Below the pieces are notes generated by a model. It was not told where the DNA came from, did not search any database, and saw only the letters and a list, made by a program, of their open reading frames with translations. 64,000 nt of DNA, taken from the NCBI GenBank assembly GCA_020635905.1, contig JACJYV010000009.1:186001-250000 (forward strand). The letters are read 5' to 3'. This document shows, piece after piece, positions 26,008-33,934 of this stretch; position 1 is the first letter of the stretch; each line of letters begins with the position of its first letter. The position numbers and the translations under genes were made by a program. The stretch comes from Bacteroidia bacterium. Lineage in GTDB: Bacteria; Bacteroidota; Bacteroidia; J057; JADKCL01.

Positions 26008-28041
26008 TCATTTTTTAGGGACAAAACGAACTGCGGCGCCTCCACCTGCACCCAGAAACAAACGCAGGTAATCCGTATTGCGCACCTCAGCTTTTTCAAT
26101 TACGATTTGGGTGGGCTGATGTTGCCAGTCTGAATTTTCTGCGTCGCGGTAGATTTCAGCCAGATACACCTGATTGGGTTCCAGAAAATCAAGTTTGAAT
26201 TCCTGGGAACGTTTTACTTCGTCCGTAATGGCGGCCAGAAACCATTCCTGGTCGTGGCGGCGGGCCAGGGTGAGGTAATCCCCGATTTCGGCTTGCAGGA
26301 TACGGGTTTCTGTGTATCTGGGGGGTAAATCTGAGATGAATTTGAAGGCAGGCTGACCGCGGTAATTTTCGGGCAGGTCAGCTGCCATCTGCATGGGACT
26401 GTAATTGATGAGCAGGAGGGCCAGTTGTTTGGCCAGGGTGGTGTGGACCCTTGGAGTGGCTCCGTCGCGGATTTCCCAGGGCGGGATCCGCCCGGGACTT
26501 TTTTCCAGCAGGAGGTCAAAGATGCCTGGGGTGTAATCAATTGGCCCCGCGAGACCGCGGGTAAAGGGAATGATGCAGGTGTGTCCGGGAGGATTGCCCT
26601 TGCTCCAGGCGTTCCATTCCATGCCGCGCACCCCTTCGCCAGTCATAAGATTGGGCCAGGTGCGATGCAGCCCCGTGGGTTTGATGGGTTCATGCACATC
26701 GAGGCAAATCTGGTATCTGGCGGCAGTTTCCACCACTTTTTGGTAATGGTTCACCATCCACTGACCGTGGTGGTGCTGACCCACGGGGCGGATAGCCCCG
26801 GCATAGCCGGTCTTAATGTAATGAACTCCCAGGCTTTGGGCCAGGCCAAAGGCCGAATCAAGGCGGGCCTCATACCAGGGGGCGTCGCCCCCTGTTTCGT
26901 GGTGCAGGATGTAGGAAATACCCTTTTCCCGGGCATAGTCGGCTACTTCTGGCAGATTAAGATCGGCCGTGGGAGTGGTGAAATCAAAAGCAGAATCCTG
27001 CCCCCAGCTTTCCCAGCCTGTATTCCAGCCCTCGGCCAGGACCCCGTTGATCTGGTTTTCAGCAGCAAAATCGATCAGGGATTTGATGTTTTGGGTGGAA
27101 GCCCCGTGGCGCGGACCTGGCACCCAGGTCTGGGTGCCGATATGCAATCCCCACCAAATACCCACATATTTGATGGGTTTGATCCACTGGGTGGAATCAA
27201 TTTTGCAGGGTTCGTTGAGGTTGGCAATGAGGTTGGATTTGAGCAGGCCTGCGGCATCGTGGCTCACCTGAATGGTGCGCCAGGGGGTGGTGAGGGGCAG
27301 TTCTGCCCTGACTTTTACCCCGTCGGGCCAGGGCACGAGGTCGGCAGTCCAGAAATTGGGCTTTTCAGGACTTTTTTTCAGGGTCATGCCTGCATAATTG
27401 AGCAGGGCGGCCTCATGGAGGCTGAAATGGGTTCCGTCAGCATTTTTGCAGGTGAGGGGCGTGTTGACGGCTTCGGCCTGGCTGAGGGGAGACTGGGTGT
27501 AGAGGTGCTCGTAGCTGTCATAATCTGCAGGAATCCACCAGGCGGTCGGGTCTTCAGCGAAGTGAAAACCCGTCAGTTCGTTGCTGATCTGGACAGATGT
27601 CCAGTTTTCGTTTTTTTCGAGGGTATAGCGAAAGCCCAGGCCATCGTTGTAGAGGCGAAATTCCATTTTAAGGATGCGTTCGGGGGAATCTTTTTCATGG
27701 AGAATGAGCTCCAGACGGTTGCATTTGTTTTCGACGATCAGGTTTTCGCCCCAGCGGGGCTGCCAGGGTTCATCCATTCGTGATTCACGGATGAGGACGA
27801 TTTCCAGGTTGTCTTTGAGGGCGGGTGCGTCTTTGAATTCGAAACCCAGGGGCGAAGGCAAAATGAGGGGTTGCTTGCCAAAAGTCAGCTTGTAAGTGGG
27901 TTCGCCCTGTTCTGTGAGGTGAAAGTGGAGGATCAGCTTTTCGTCGGGCGACTGAATCTGGACATCTTTGGGGCCGCCGCAGGCGGACAGGAGGGCCAGA
28001 GTTGCGAAGAGAAGGAGGCAGGCAGGGATATTGAGCTTCAT
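26008..28041 (-). CDS. Glycoside hydrolase family 97 (SusB-like alpha-glucosidase/galactosidase)
   Basis: 677 residues, normal for GH97, with a lipoprotein signal ending LALLSAC. The N-terminal super-sandwich domain begins VQIQSPDEKLILHFHL and includes FRLYNDGLGFRYTL; the central TIM barrel contains VGIWWGLHIGTQTWV, YIKTGYAGAIRPVGQHHHGQW, CLDVHEPIKPTGLHRTWPNLM and EGVRGMEWNAWS, all GH97 landmarks; a C-terminal beta-sandwich follows. The enzyme releases glucose or galactose from alpha-linked oligosaccharides in the periplasm. No SusC/SusD genes are nearby. The region just upstream of the start consists of TTGG-type repeats with no visible ribosome-binding site. Confidence 0.93.
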   Translation of the reverse strand: MKLNIPACLLLFATLALLSACGGPKDVQIQSPDEKLILHFHLTEQGEPTYKLTFGKQPLILPSPLGFEFKDAPALKDNLEIVLIRESRMDEPWQPRWGENLIVENKCNRLELILHEKDSPERILKMEFRLYNDGLGFRYTLEKNENWTSVQISNELTGFHFAEDPTAWWIPADYDSYEHLYTQSPLSQAEAVNTPLTCKNADGTHFSLHEAALLNYAGMTLKKSPEKPNFWTADLVPWPDGVKVRAELPLTTPWRTIQVSHDAAGLLKSNLIANLNEPCKIDSTQWIKPIKYVGIWWGLHIGTQTWVPGPRHGASTQNIKSLIDFAAENQINGVLAEGWNTGWESWGQDSAFDFTTPTADLNLPEVADYAREKGISYILHHETGGDAPWYEARLDSAFGLAQSLGVHYIKTGYAGAIRPVGQHHHGQWMVNHYQKVVETAARYQICLDVHEPIKPTGLHRTWPNLMTGEGVRGMEWNAWSKGNPPGHTCIIPFTRGLAGPIDYTPGIFDLLLEKSPGRIPPWEIRDGATPRVHTTLAKQLALLLINYSPMQMAADLPENYRGQPAFKFISDLPPRYTETRILQAEIGDYLTLARRHDQEWFLAAITDEVKRSQEFKLDFLEPNQVYLAEIYRDAENSDWQHQPTQIVIEKAEVRNTDYLRLFLGAGGGAAVRFVPKK

Positions 28042-28048
28042 GTGCTTT

Positions 28049-28104
28049 GTTGGTTGTTGGTTGTTGGTTGGTTGGTTGGTTGGTGGTTGTTGGTTGGTGG
28101 TGGG
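28049..28104. repeat. TTGGTTG / TTGG simple repeat at the 5' end of the GH97 gene
   Basis: Three perfect TTGGTTG heptamers (28050-28070) then a TTGG tetramer series ending GGTGGTGGG. It is only 8 bp before the GH97 start codon, so on the mRNA strand the leader would be a CCAAC-rich, G-free tract. Confidence 0.75.
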
Positions 28105-28167
28105 ATGGATTTTTCGGCAATTTAAGAGATTTTAGCTTTGGGCTGGGGAGCAAATTCTTTCAATTCC

Positions 28168-28230
28168 AGACTAAAGACTCACTTCTCAGGACTAACGACT
28201 CATCTCTCAGGACTCAGGACTCAGGTCTCA
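28168..28230. repeat. Heptamer tandem repeat, GGACTCA type (9 units)
   Basis: Nine consecutive 7-mers: AGACTAA, AGACTCA, CTTCTCA, GGACTAA, CGACTCA, TCTCTCA, GGACTCA, GGACTCA, GGTCTCA. Same family as 17365-17406. A CAATTCC heptamer immediately precedes it. Confidence 0.85.
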
Positions 28231-28232
28231 AA

Positions 28233-28329
28233 GGTGAGCGGGTGGCCTCGGCTGGGTGCTGGAAGGAGCGGCTGGATTTGCGCGGGAGGGGGGAGGCAGG
28301 TGCGCGGCCAGCCCAGACGCCCGCTCACC
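28233..28329. repeat. G-rich element bounded by a 10-base inverted repeat
   Basis: Outer arms GGTGAGCGGG and CCCGCTCACC are exact complements. The inside is strongly G-rich on the plus strand. It directly follows the heptamer array, as a comparable G-rich hairpin region does at 17446-17560. Confidence 0.5.
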
Positions 28330-28402
28330 TCAGGCGGGGCATTTCCAGCGAAGCTGGCTGGTTTCAGGAACTTTAATCAGAGATTTTACCTAAACCTCCC
28401 CC

Positions 28403-29458
28403 TCAATGATTCAGGATAAAGTCGCGGATGGCTGGATTCGTCACGTCAGGATTATTGTACATGGGGTAATGGTTTGATTCTGGCACGATGAGGAGGTCTT
28501 TGTCATTGGCGGGAGTGCCCAGGAGGTCGAATACATCTTTGCCCGTTTCGGGACAGAGGTTGTTGTCGTAACGGCCGTAAATGACCAGGGTGGGCAGGGT
28601 AATTTTGTAGAGCTGAGGTCGCAGGTCCACGTTGGCCACTTCGCCCAGCAGGTGATCCCGCACGATTTTCCACTTTGGGGATACGTAAAAGGGAAAAATG
28701 TTGTAGCTGCTGAAAAAGACCAGTTCGAGTTCCTGTCCAAAGGGGGGAAACCCGGGATCTGGCGGGTTGGTGGGACTGCCAGGAGGGCCCAGAAAGGCTT
28801 GCCATTCCTTTTGCTGCTGGGGCGTGGCAATGACAGGATTGGCGGCGACCCAGGCGAGGGCATCGTTCCACTTGAGGGTGTCCTGGCCTTCGGCCAGCAT
28901 TTGCAGGGCCACGCCTTGCAGGAAGTCGCGGCGATAGCGCCACAGGGTATCAGCGGGCGCCACAATGAATCCATCTATGTCGATCCAGGCGGCGATGGGT
29001 TGCGGATTGCCCAAAAGGTAGGAGGCTGCGGTAAAGCCTCCCCAACTGTGGCTGAGGAGGTAAACTTCGGCGTTGTACTTGTCGTGAAGGACGCGGATAA
29101 TGGCGTCGAGGTCCTGAATTTCGTTTTTGAGGTTGACCTGGCTGGTGTCGAAGGTGCCCTGGGAGTTGCCGAGTCCGCGGCGGTCGTAATAGGCCACGGC
29201 AAAATCATCTTCAAAGTCATTCCAGTGATACAAATCTGTGTCCTGGAGGTTGATGGCAGTGAGGGCAGGCCCACCCTGGATGAAAAGGCAGATCTTGCCA
29301 GAAGCCGTATTGCCGGTCACAAGCACAGGAATGTCGCCGTTTTCGCGGTGAATGTTGAAAAAATCGTTGGAATTGGTGTCCGGGACGAGTTTTTCGCAGG
29401 ATTGGAGGATTATGAAGCAGAGAAGGCTGAGCAGCAGGAGATTTATGTTGAGTCGCAT
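28403..29458 (-). CDS. Alpha/beta hydrolase lipoprotein
   Basis: 351 residues with a lipoprotein signal (LLLLSLLCFIILQSC). The fold signature is clear: oxyanion stretch LFIQGGPALT, FAVAYYDRRGLGNSQG, nucleophile elbow LLSHSWGGF (Ser), a late FVIYGRYDNNLCPETG acidic strand (Asp) and the catalytic His in VPESNHYPMYN. The order HGGPG-like / DRRG / SHSWGG resembles prolyl-aminopeptidase-type or other peptidase S33 enzymes; substrate unknown. It should act in the envelope. The next gene on the strand, upstream, is the barrel-like protein gene 18 bp away, so both may form one unit. Confidence 0.85.
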   Translation of the reverse strand: MRLNINLLLLSLLCFIILQSCEKLVPDTNSNDFFNIHRENGDIPVLVTGNTASGKICLFIQGGPALTAINLQDTDLYHWNDFEDDFAVAYYDRRGLGNSQGTFDTSQVNLKNEIQDLDAIIRVLHDKYNAEVYLLSHSWGGFTAASYLLGNPQPIAAWIDIDGFIVAPADTLWRYRRDFLQGVALQMLAEGQDTLKWNDALAWVAANPVIATPQQQKEWQAFLGPPGSPTNPPDPGFPPFGQELELVFFSSYNIFPFYVSPKWKIVRDHLLGEVANVDLRPQLYKITLPTLVIYGRYDNNLCPETGKDVFDLLGTPANDKDLLIVPESNHYPMYNNPDVTNPAIRDFILNH

Positions 29459-29476
29459 GGTGATTTCGTTGGGAGG

Positions 29477-30055
29477 TTAGTTTTTGAGGGGAATGGATAC
29501 GCCCACTTCCAGCACGAAATAGTTGACCGTTTTTTCAAAGTTGGGCAGGGCGGTCAGGAGGGCTGGTTTGAAGAACAGTTGAGGCGCGGTGGCAGGATCG
29601 GGTCCCAGGGTTTTGCCGAATATGAGGTGCAATCCCGTGAGGAAATAGTTGTAGCCTGCGTTGATTTTGTTGACATTGCCATTGGCATCAATTTCGTAGG
29701 CCGAAGGAATGAAGGTGTGTAAATAGCCCAAACTGAGGCCTGCACCAAGCAGGCTTCCTTTGGCGGAAGTGTAGATGTAGTCGAATTCGGGGAGAAAAAA
29801 GAGGCCGGTCTGGTAGCGGCGGTGATGGTACATGCCAAAGCCAAAATCGCCGCGAATTTCCTGGGAGGAGGCGCCATCGCCGCCTTTTTTCCAGAATACA
29901 TAGTCTGCATTTACCCTCAGCCCGGGATGGGTGATGGTTTCCCCAAAATAGCTGACAGAGATGTAATTGGGACTGATTGTGGTAAGTTGGGCACGGGTCA
30001 CGAGGGGCAGGACCACCAGGCTCAGGAGAGCAAGCAAGCTGGTTATTCGAATCAT
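29477..30055 (-). CDS. Probable outer-membrane beta-barrel protein
   Basis: 192 residues from the ATG at 30053-30055, chosen because a clean signal peptide follows (MIRITSLLALLSLVVLPLVTRAQ); the frame opens at a TTG eight codons upstream. The mature part consists of alternating amphipathic strands with many aromatic residues (ISVSYFGETITHPG, GLFFLPEFDYIYTS, AGLSLGYLHTF) and ends in VSIPLKN-type strands. No family assigned. It precedes the alpha/beta hydrolase gene by 18 bp on the same strand. Confidence 0.65.
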   Translation of the reverse strand: MIRITSLLALLSLVVLPLVTRAQLTTISPNYISVSYFGETITHPGLRVNADYVFWKKGGDGASSQEIRGDFGFGMYHHRRYQTGLFFLPEFDYIYTSAKGSLLGAGLSLGYLHTFIPSAYEIDANGNVNKINAGYNYFLTGLHLIFGKTLGPDPATAPQLFFKPALLTALPNFEKTVNYFVLEVGVSIPLKN

Positions 30056-30126
30056 AGTCAGAGGATTATTCCAATTCAATTAACGAAAATTCAGGGAATT
30101 TTCGGAAAAATAGGTTTATACGGTTT

Positions 30127-30148
30127 GAGACATGGCTTGCCCTGTCTG
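30127..30148. repeat. REP-like imperfect palindrome GAGACATGGCTTGCCCTGTCTG
   Basis: AGACA pairs with TGTCT and GGC with GCC, with one mismatch between. It resembles widespread intergenic palindromes of the 'GAGACAAGGC..GCCTTGTCTC' kind. A half copy (TTGAGACATGGCT) occurs near 63164-63178. Confidence 0.4.
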
Positions 30149-30175
30149 TTTCTAAAAGGAAAAGTAGGCGTTGAA

Positions 30176-31402
30176 CTATTCAAAGGGCAGTTTGAAGGCC
30201 TGGCGGTAAGCCTGAAAGGCATTTTCGATTTTTTCGTGGGTGAGGCCAAAGTCGGCGGCATGGTACACGTGTTTGCCGTGTTTGTGCTGGCGGTTTTGTT
30301 GAAGAAACTGGTTTACAGTTTCGGTCTGGCTTGCGGAAAGGGACTTTCCAGTGGCTTCCAGGATGGTTTTGAGCACGGAAACGGGATTTTTGACCAGCTC
30401 TTTGTATTCCACATCGAGGATGTTGAGTTCGGGATGGGCCTGGCGGTAAGCCAGGGTTTTGTCCATGGCATACGCATTTTTGCGGAGCCAGTGGGCTCCA
30501 CAGTCAAGTGGATCGACCTGATCGCTGAATATTTTGCGGTTGTGGTAGATCATGCTGGCAAAGGAGGGTATGACTTTTTGCGGATCGCGGTGGGTCATCA
30601 CGAAGAGAGCGTCAGGGAATACCTTGTGCACAATTTCCAGAAATTCAAGGTGTTGAGGGGTTTTCAGGATCCAGGTGCGGGGCGTTTGCGAGCCTTCGTG
30701 CCACTGCAGAAACTGAAGGATTTTGCGTACATAGCGGTAAGCGGGTTCGTGGTCCTGCGCTTCGGTCCAGGCTGCGTAGGAGGGGATTTCGAAGGTGGCT
30801 TCGGGAACCTGACTGAGAAAGGTCATTTCGCTCAGCAGGACCTCTTCCTCGGGCTCGGTGTACTCGATGGGGTGAATGGCAAAGAAGTGGGGCGCCATGT
30901 ATTTTACCATTTTCTGGCCAATTTTGGCCAGTTTCATGCGTCCATCCTTCTTGGAAAAGGGATCAGGAATGGGATTGAGGGCTTCCCATGAAAGCAGGGC
31001 CCGGTGATCGGGATGGCGGCTCAGCAGCCTGTGCAGGAAGGTGGTACCAGATCGCTGCAAGCCCAGGATGATGATGGGGGCTTCGATTTTTTCCTCCAGA
31101 ATTTCCGGATGCTTTTGCAGGTAATGTTGGAGCCGCAGGCGACCATCCAGGATGCTTTTGAGGCGTTCTTTGTAAATGAACCGCCCGAATTTGTTGATTT
31201 TGCCCGTTTTTTCGATCGAATTGAGCAGCAATTCGAAGGCATCACGGTTCAGTTCCTGGTCTTCCTGGTTGATTTTGGTGCGTTTTTGCGCTGAATGGAG
31301 TAGTTTTTCAGGATTCAGATCCAGTTTTGGGCCTATCTGGTTGAATAATCTGATGGGCCAGGGGCGGGTGGTGTGGAGGGAAAATTCTTTGGGAGCCGCC
31401 AT
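30176..31402 (-). CDS. Sulfotransferase family protein
   Basis: 408 residues, cytoplasmic. The PAPS-binding 5'-phosphosulfate loop PIIILGLQRSGTTFLHRLLS is near residue 90 and the 3'-phosphate motif ALFVMTHRDPQKVIPSFAS near residue 280, both intact. These enzymes move sulfate from PAPS to an alcohol or amine. It is the third gene of a tight operon with sterol desaturase and DUF1214 genes (1 bp after the DUF1214 stop), so the acceptor may be a hydroxylated lipid or sterol made by the first enzyme; that is an inference from context. Confidence 0.88.
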   Translation of the reverse strand: MAAPKEFSLHTTRPWPIRLFNQIGPKLDLNPEKLLHSAQKRTKINQEDQELNRDAFELLLNSIEKTGKINKFGRFIYKERLKSILDGRLRLQHYLQKHPEILEEKIEAPIIILGLQRSGTTFLHRLLSRHPDHRALLSWEALNPIPDPFSKKDGRMKLAKIGQKMVKYMAPHFFAIHPIEYTEPEEEVLLSEMTFLSQVPEATFEIPSYAAWTEAQDHEPAYRYVRKILQFLQWHEGSQTPRTWILKTPQHLEFLEIVHKVFPDALFVMTHRDPQKVIPSFASMIYHNRKIFSDQVDPLDCGAHWLRKNAYAMDKTLAYRQAHPELNILDVEYKELVKNPVSVLKTILEATGKSLSASQTETVNQFLQQNRQHKHGKHVYHAADFGLTHEKIENAFQAYRQAFKLPFE

Positions 31403-31403
31403 G

Positions 31404-32609
31404 TCAGTTTGCTGGTTTGAGGGAAAATTCCTTTTGCAAATCCACCATTTTGACTACTCGACAGCCCGGTTCGGGCTGGGTTTCGCCATACCACCAGCGC
31501 CAGCACATGGTGCCTTCTGCATGTCCCTGGGTGGTGATCCAGTTGGGCAAGCCCGGGTCTGTGTGGGCCACCACCACCCTGACCGAGCCGTCCGGCTCGT
31601 AGTGGGCGGTATGGCTGTTGAGGTGAATCTGGTGGTAGCGGTAATCGAGGGATTCCATCCAGTAGTTATTGAGCTGGAAATTCCAGAGCCTGCATTTGGG
31701 CGGCATGACCTCAATGACCAGGACTTCGTCCTGGGCCAGATTCCAATAACTGTGGTAATAGGCAATGTTTTTGTCGCCGCCTGCGGCGTCTGAAACAGCC
31801 TGATCGAAGCGGGGCAGGCGGTTGGGGTGATTGGTTTTAAAACCATTGGCCCATTTGGCGAAGAGAAAAGTGGCCCCGGCCACGAAGGTGGAGGCCATGT
31901 CCAGTCCTTCGTCCATGTATTTGGGGGTCAAAGGACGCGGGCTGTCAGGCCCGCCAATGCAGTCAATTTGCATGAGGGCAATTTCCTCAGAGGAACGGTC
32001 CAGAAAAGTCTGCCTCACCATGAGCATGGTAGTTTCAGCTTCGATTTTCAGCCAGTTCTGGCCTTTTTTCTCCTTGCTGAGAATGATTTCAAAGCGGCCA
32101 TTTTCGTCAAATTGCATTTCTTCTGCTTCCAGGGCGCCGCAGGGCGCGAGGCCACCTGATTTGCCATAGCTGCCATTCTGGGTAAAAAATCCCAGATAAA
32201 AAACCGTCCCACGGTGGCCGGTGATGCGGTATTCGTAATCCGAATTGATTTGAGCGTTCTGGTAATAATTGTCGGGATTGTCTGAACCCAGCTTTACGGT
32301 TTCGTGCGCCATGCGCTTCAGAACAGGAAATTCAGGGTCGTTGAATTCCACGAAAGCTTCCAGTCCGCCCCGCACCAGGCGGCTGAGATAGCGGTAGCCT
32401 TCGGCCTGGCTGAAGGGATCCGTGGGGGCTTTGCCAAAGTGAAGATTTCCGCCCGCTGCTTTGAGCGTATCACAAAATTCATCCCAGGTTCGTCCCGACT
32501 GTATGCGCTGGGCATGGACATCGTCCATGGTTTTACCCGCCATTTTCAGGCGCCAGAGTTTGAATTTTTTGAATAATCCCAGTAATCCGATCAGGAGTTT
32601 TTTTGCCAT
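31404..32609 (-). CDS. DUF1214 domain protein
   Basis: 401 residues without signal peptide. The C-terminal part matches DUF1214: AYYHSYWNLAQDEVLVIEVMPPKCRLWNFQLNNYWMESLDY, DGSVRVVVAHTDPGLPNWITTQGHAEG, and WRWWYGE. Related proteins often carry DUF1254 before it; here the N-terminal 250 residues seem unrelated to DUF1254 by eye. Function is unknown. Its ATG overlaps the TGA of the sterol desaturase gene by one base (TGATG), and its stop is 1 bp from the sulfotransferase start, so all three are translationally linked. Confidence 0.82.
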   Translation of the reverse strand: MAKKLLIGLLGLFKKFKLWRLKMAGKTMDDVHAQRIQSGRTWDEFCDTLKAAGGNLHFGKAPTDPFSQAEGYRYLSRLVRGGLEAFVEFNDPEFPVLKRMAHETVKLGSDNPDNYYQNAQINSDYEYRITGHRGTVFYLGFFTQNGSYGKSGGLAPCGALEAEEMQFDENGRFEIILSKEKKGQNWLKIEAETTMLMVRQTFLDRSSEEIALMQIDCIGGPDSPRPLTPKYMDEGLDMASTFVAGATFLFAKWANGFKTNHPNRLPRFDQAVSDAAGGDKNIAYYHSYWNLAQDEVLVIEVMPPKCRLWNFQLNNYWMESLDYRYHQIHLNSHTAHYEPDGSVRVVVAHTDPGLPNWITTQGHAEGTMCWRWWYGETQPEPGCRVVKMVDLQKEFSLKPAN

Positions 32610-33499
32610 CAGCTTGAGGTGGTTTTACTGAATAATGCCTTGAGAGGCCATAAATGAGTTTCCCAGATGGTTTCTTTGGTATCGTCGCCCTCAGGGGCGC
32701 CATAGCGCAATTCATTGGGGCCATGGAATGGCACCAGGGTGCCAAAGACCCAATCCCAGACGGGAGTGACAGAAGCGTAGTTTTTGGCTTCGTTGATTTC
32801 GTAGGAATGGTGGGTGCGGTGTACCTCGGGGCCTGGCACGAGGTAATTGATCCAGCCGAGACGCATGTCGAGGTTGGCGTGGTGCAGGGCGGCCACAATA
32901 CCCGGCCACCACATGCCCCAGAGCACGGCTTCCTCAGAAAAGCCCAAAGTCCTGACCATGCAAAAGGTCAGAATGAGGGCCCCCGAATCTGCAATGTGGT
33001 TGCGGGGCCCCACCATCATGTTGTAGCGGGGGGGGATATGATGAGCCCTGTGAAGCCCCCAGAGAAATTTGCTGCCGTGTTCGTGCTGTGTACGGTGAAT
33101 CCAATACAGGAAAAAGTCCTGAAACAGCACAAATATGGTCGCCTGAACCAGGAAAGGGAATTTGTGGAGGGGAATCCAGGCTCCCAGCAGAGCGTCTTCG
33201 CCGGGTATGGAGAGTACGAGCATGTGGCCGAAGGCCACTGCCAGACCATTCACGATGGAAAATAAGCCATCGCTGATCCATTGGTTGCGGTTCATGGGGA
33301 AGGACTCTTCCCTGAATCGCCATTCCCAGACAATCACCCAGGCAGCCATGAAGGAAAAACTGACAAAAAAGCCAATGAAATCGGCCCAGTGTAATCCATA
33401 ATGGCTTAATAGCCATTGATTTGTAATAATCAGATGATAGATCAGTCCAGCCAGGATCAGACTGAGGGGAAAGAGAAAATAGCGAATGAAGAATTTCAT
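32609..33499 (-). CDS. Sterol desaturase / fatty-acid hydroxylase superfamily protein
   Basis: 296 residues, four or more membrane spans. The di-iron His clusters are all present and in order: HRTQHE and HRAHH (about 145-165), HHAN (about 205) and HRTHH (about 232), so the enzyme should be an active di-iron membrane hydroxylase/desaturase acting on lipids. It is the first gene of the operon with DUF1214 and a sulfotransferase. The 92-bp region before it has no clear promoter, and the Fic-linked repeat array begins there, divergently. Confidence 0.9.
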   Translation of the reverse strand: MKFFIRYFLFPLSLILAGLIYHLIITNQWLLSHYGLHWADFIGFFVSFSFMAAWVIVWEWRFREESFPMNRNQWISDGLFSIVNGLAVAFGHMLVLSIPGEDALLGAWIPLHKFPFLVQATIFVLFQDFFLYWIHRTQHEHGSKFLWGLHRAHHIPPRYNMMVGPRNHIADSGALILTFCMVRTLGFSEEAVLWGMWWPGIVAALHHANLDMRLGWINYLVPGPEVHRTHHSYEINEAKNYASVTPVWDWVFGTLVPFHGPNELRYGAPEGDDTKETIWETHLWPLKALFSKTTSS

Positions 33500-33590
33500 T
33501 TCCGGATAATTTGGGCTGTGACGTGATCCGGGATTAAAGTAAGGAAATTGTTTTGAATAATTTCCAGCCAGTGAATTTGAATTGGAGGTA

Positions 33591-33896
33591 TGCGGTGAAT
33601 AAATTGACTAATCACCGCATAAAATGCGGCGAATACGATTGCTAATCACCGCACCAGGTTAAAAATAATGAAGGGGCGTGCGGTGAATAATTTTGGTTAT
33701 CACCGCATGAAATGCGGTGAATATGGTTGTCAATCACCGCAGCAAATGAAGAATAATGAAGGGTCGTGCGGTGAATAATTTCAATATACGCCGCATATTA
33801 TGCGGTGAAAGTGGTTTTTAATCACCGCAAAAATCAAGGATCATTTGTCCATCGTGCGGTGAATAAGCATGATAATAACCGCAGAAAATGCGGTGA
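33591..33896. repeat. Tandem 88-bp-period array of TGCGGTGA / TCACCGCA dyads
   Basis: Forward boxes (F, TGCGGTGA) start at 33591, 33625, 33679, 33713, 33767, 33801, 33855, 33889; reverse boxes (R, TCACCGCA) start at 33612, 33646, 33700, 33734, 33788, 33822, 33876. Within each unit the spacing is F-13-R-5-F-13-R, and unit starts (33591, 33679, 33767, 33855) are exactly 88 bp apart. Three boxes have small changes: F at 33625 (TGCGGCGA), R at 33788 (ACGCCGCA) and R at 33876 (TAACCGCA). The fourth unit lacks its last R. Between boxes the sequence differs freely, so the spacing is conserved more than the spacers. F-to-R start distance is 21 bp, two helical turns. Likely a regulatory or structural array for fic. 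Confidence 0.9.
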
Positions 33897-33900
33897 ATAA

Positions 33901-33931
33901 TTTGTGAGCTGAAAGAAAAAGAGTAAATTTG
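33901..33931 (+). promoter_or_regulatory. Bacteroidota-type promoter of fic
   Basis: TTTG at 33901-33904 and TAAATTTG at 33924-33931, separated by exactly 19 bp, match the -33 (TTTG) and -7 (TAnnTTTG) consensus without a mismatch. The fic ATG begins only 3 bp after the -7 box, so transcription would start at or right beside the AUG and give a leaderless or nearly leaderless mRNA. The last TGCGGTGA box ends 4 bp before the -33 element, where a bound protein would contact polymerase. Confidence 0.7.
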
Positions 33932-33934
33932 GGG

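Larger units (their letters stand above)
28042..28402. other. Gene-free spacer with repeats between GH97 and the alpha/beta hydrolase
   Basis: No gene is supported. It holds the TTGGTTG/TTGG repeat (28049-28104), the GGACTCA heptamer array (28168-28230), a G-rich part bounded by the 10-base inverted repeat GGTGAGCGGG (28233-28242) / CCCGCTCACC (28320-28329), and a CCAGC-GAA-GCTGG hairpin at 28345-28357. Confidence 0.6.
33500..33934. other. Intergenic region dominated by the 88-bp dyad array
   Basis: This stretch separates the divergent sterol-desaturase operon and fic gene. 33500-33590 holds the presumed promoter area of the desaturase operon, with nothing recognisable. 33591-33896 is the dyad array and 33901-33931 the fic promoter. 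No gene is present. Confidence 0.7.

Noticed and set aside
26425..27783. Long plus-strand frame opposite GH97
   Set aside because: Shadow of the GH97 gene, which has complete family motifs; the plus-strand translation resembles no protein.
33591..33896. CRISPR array
   Set aside because: The repeated units are short inverted boxes at two alternating spacings, not long direct repeats with unique spacers, and no cas gene is present.
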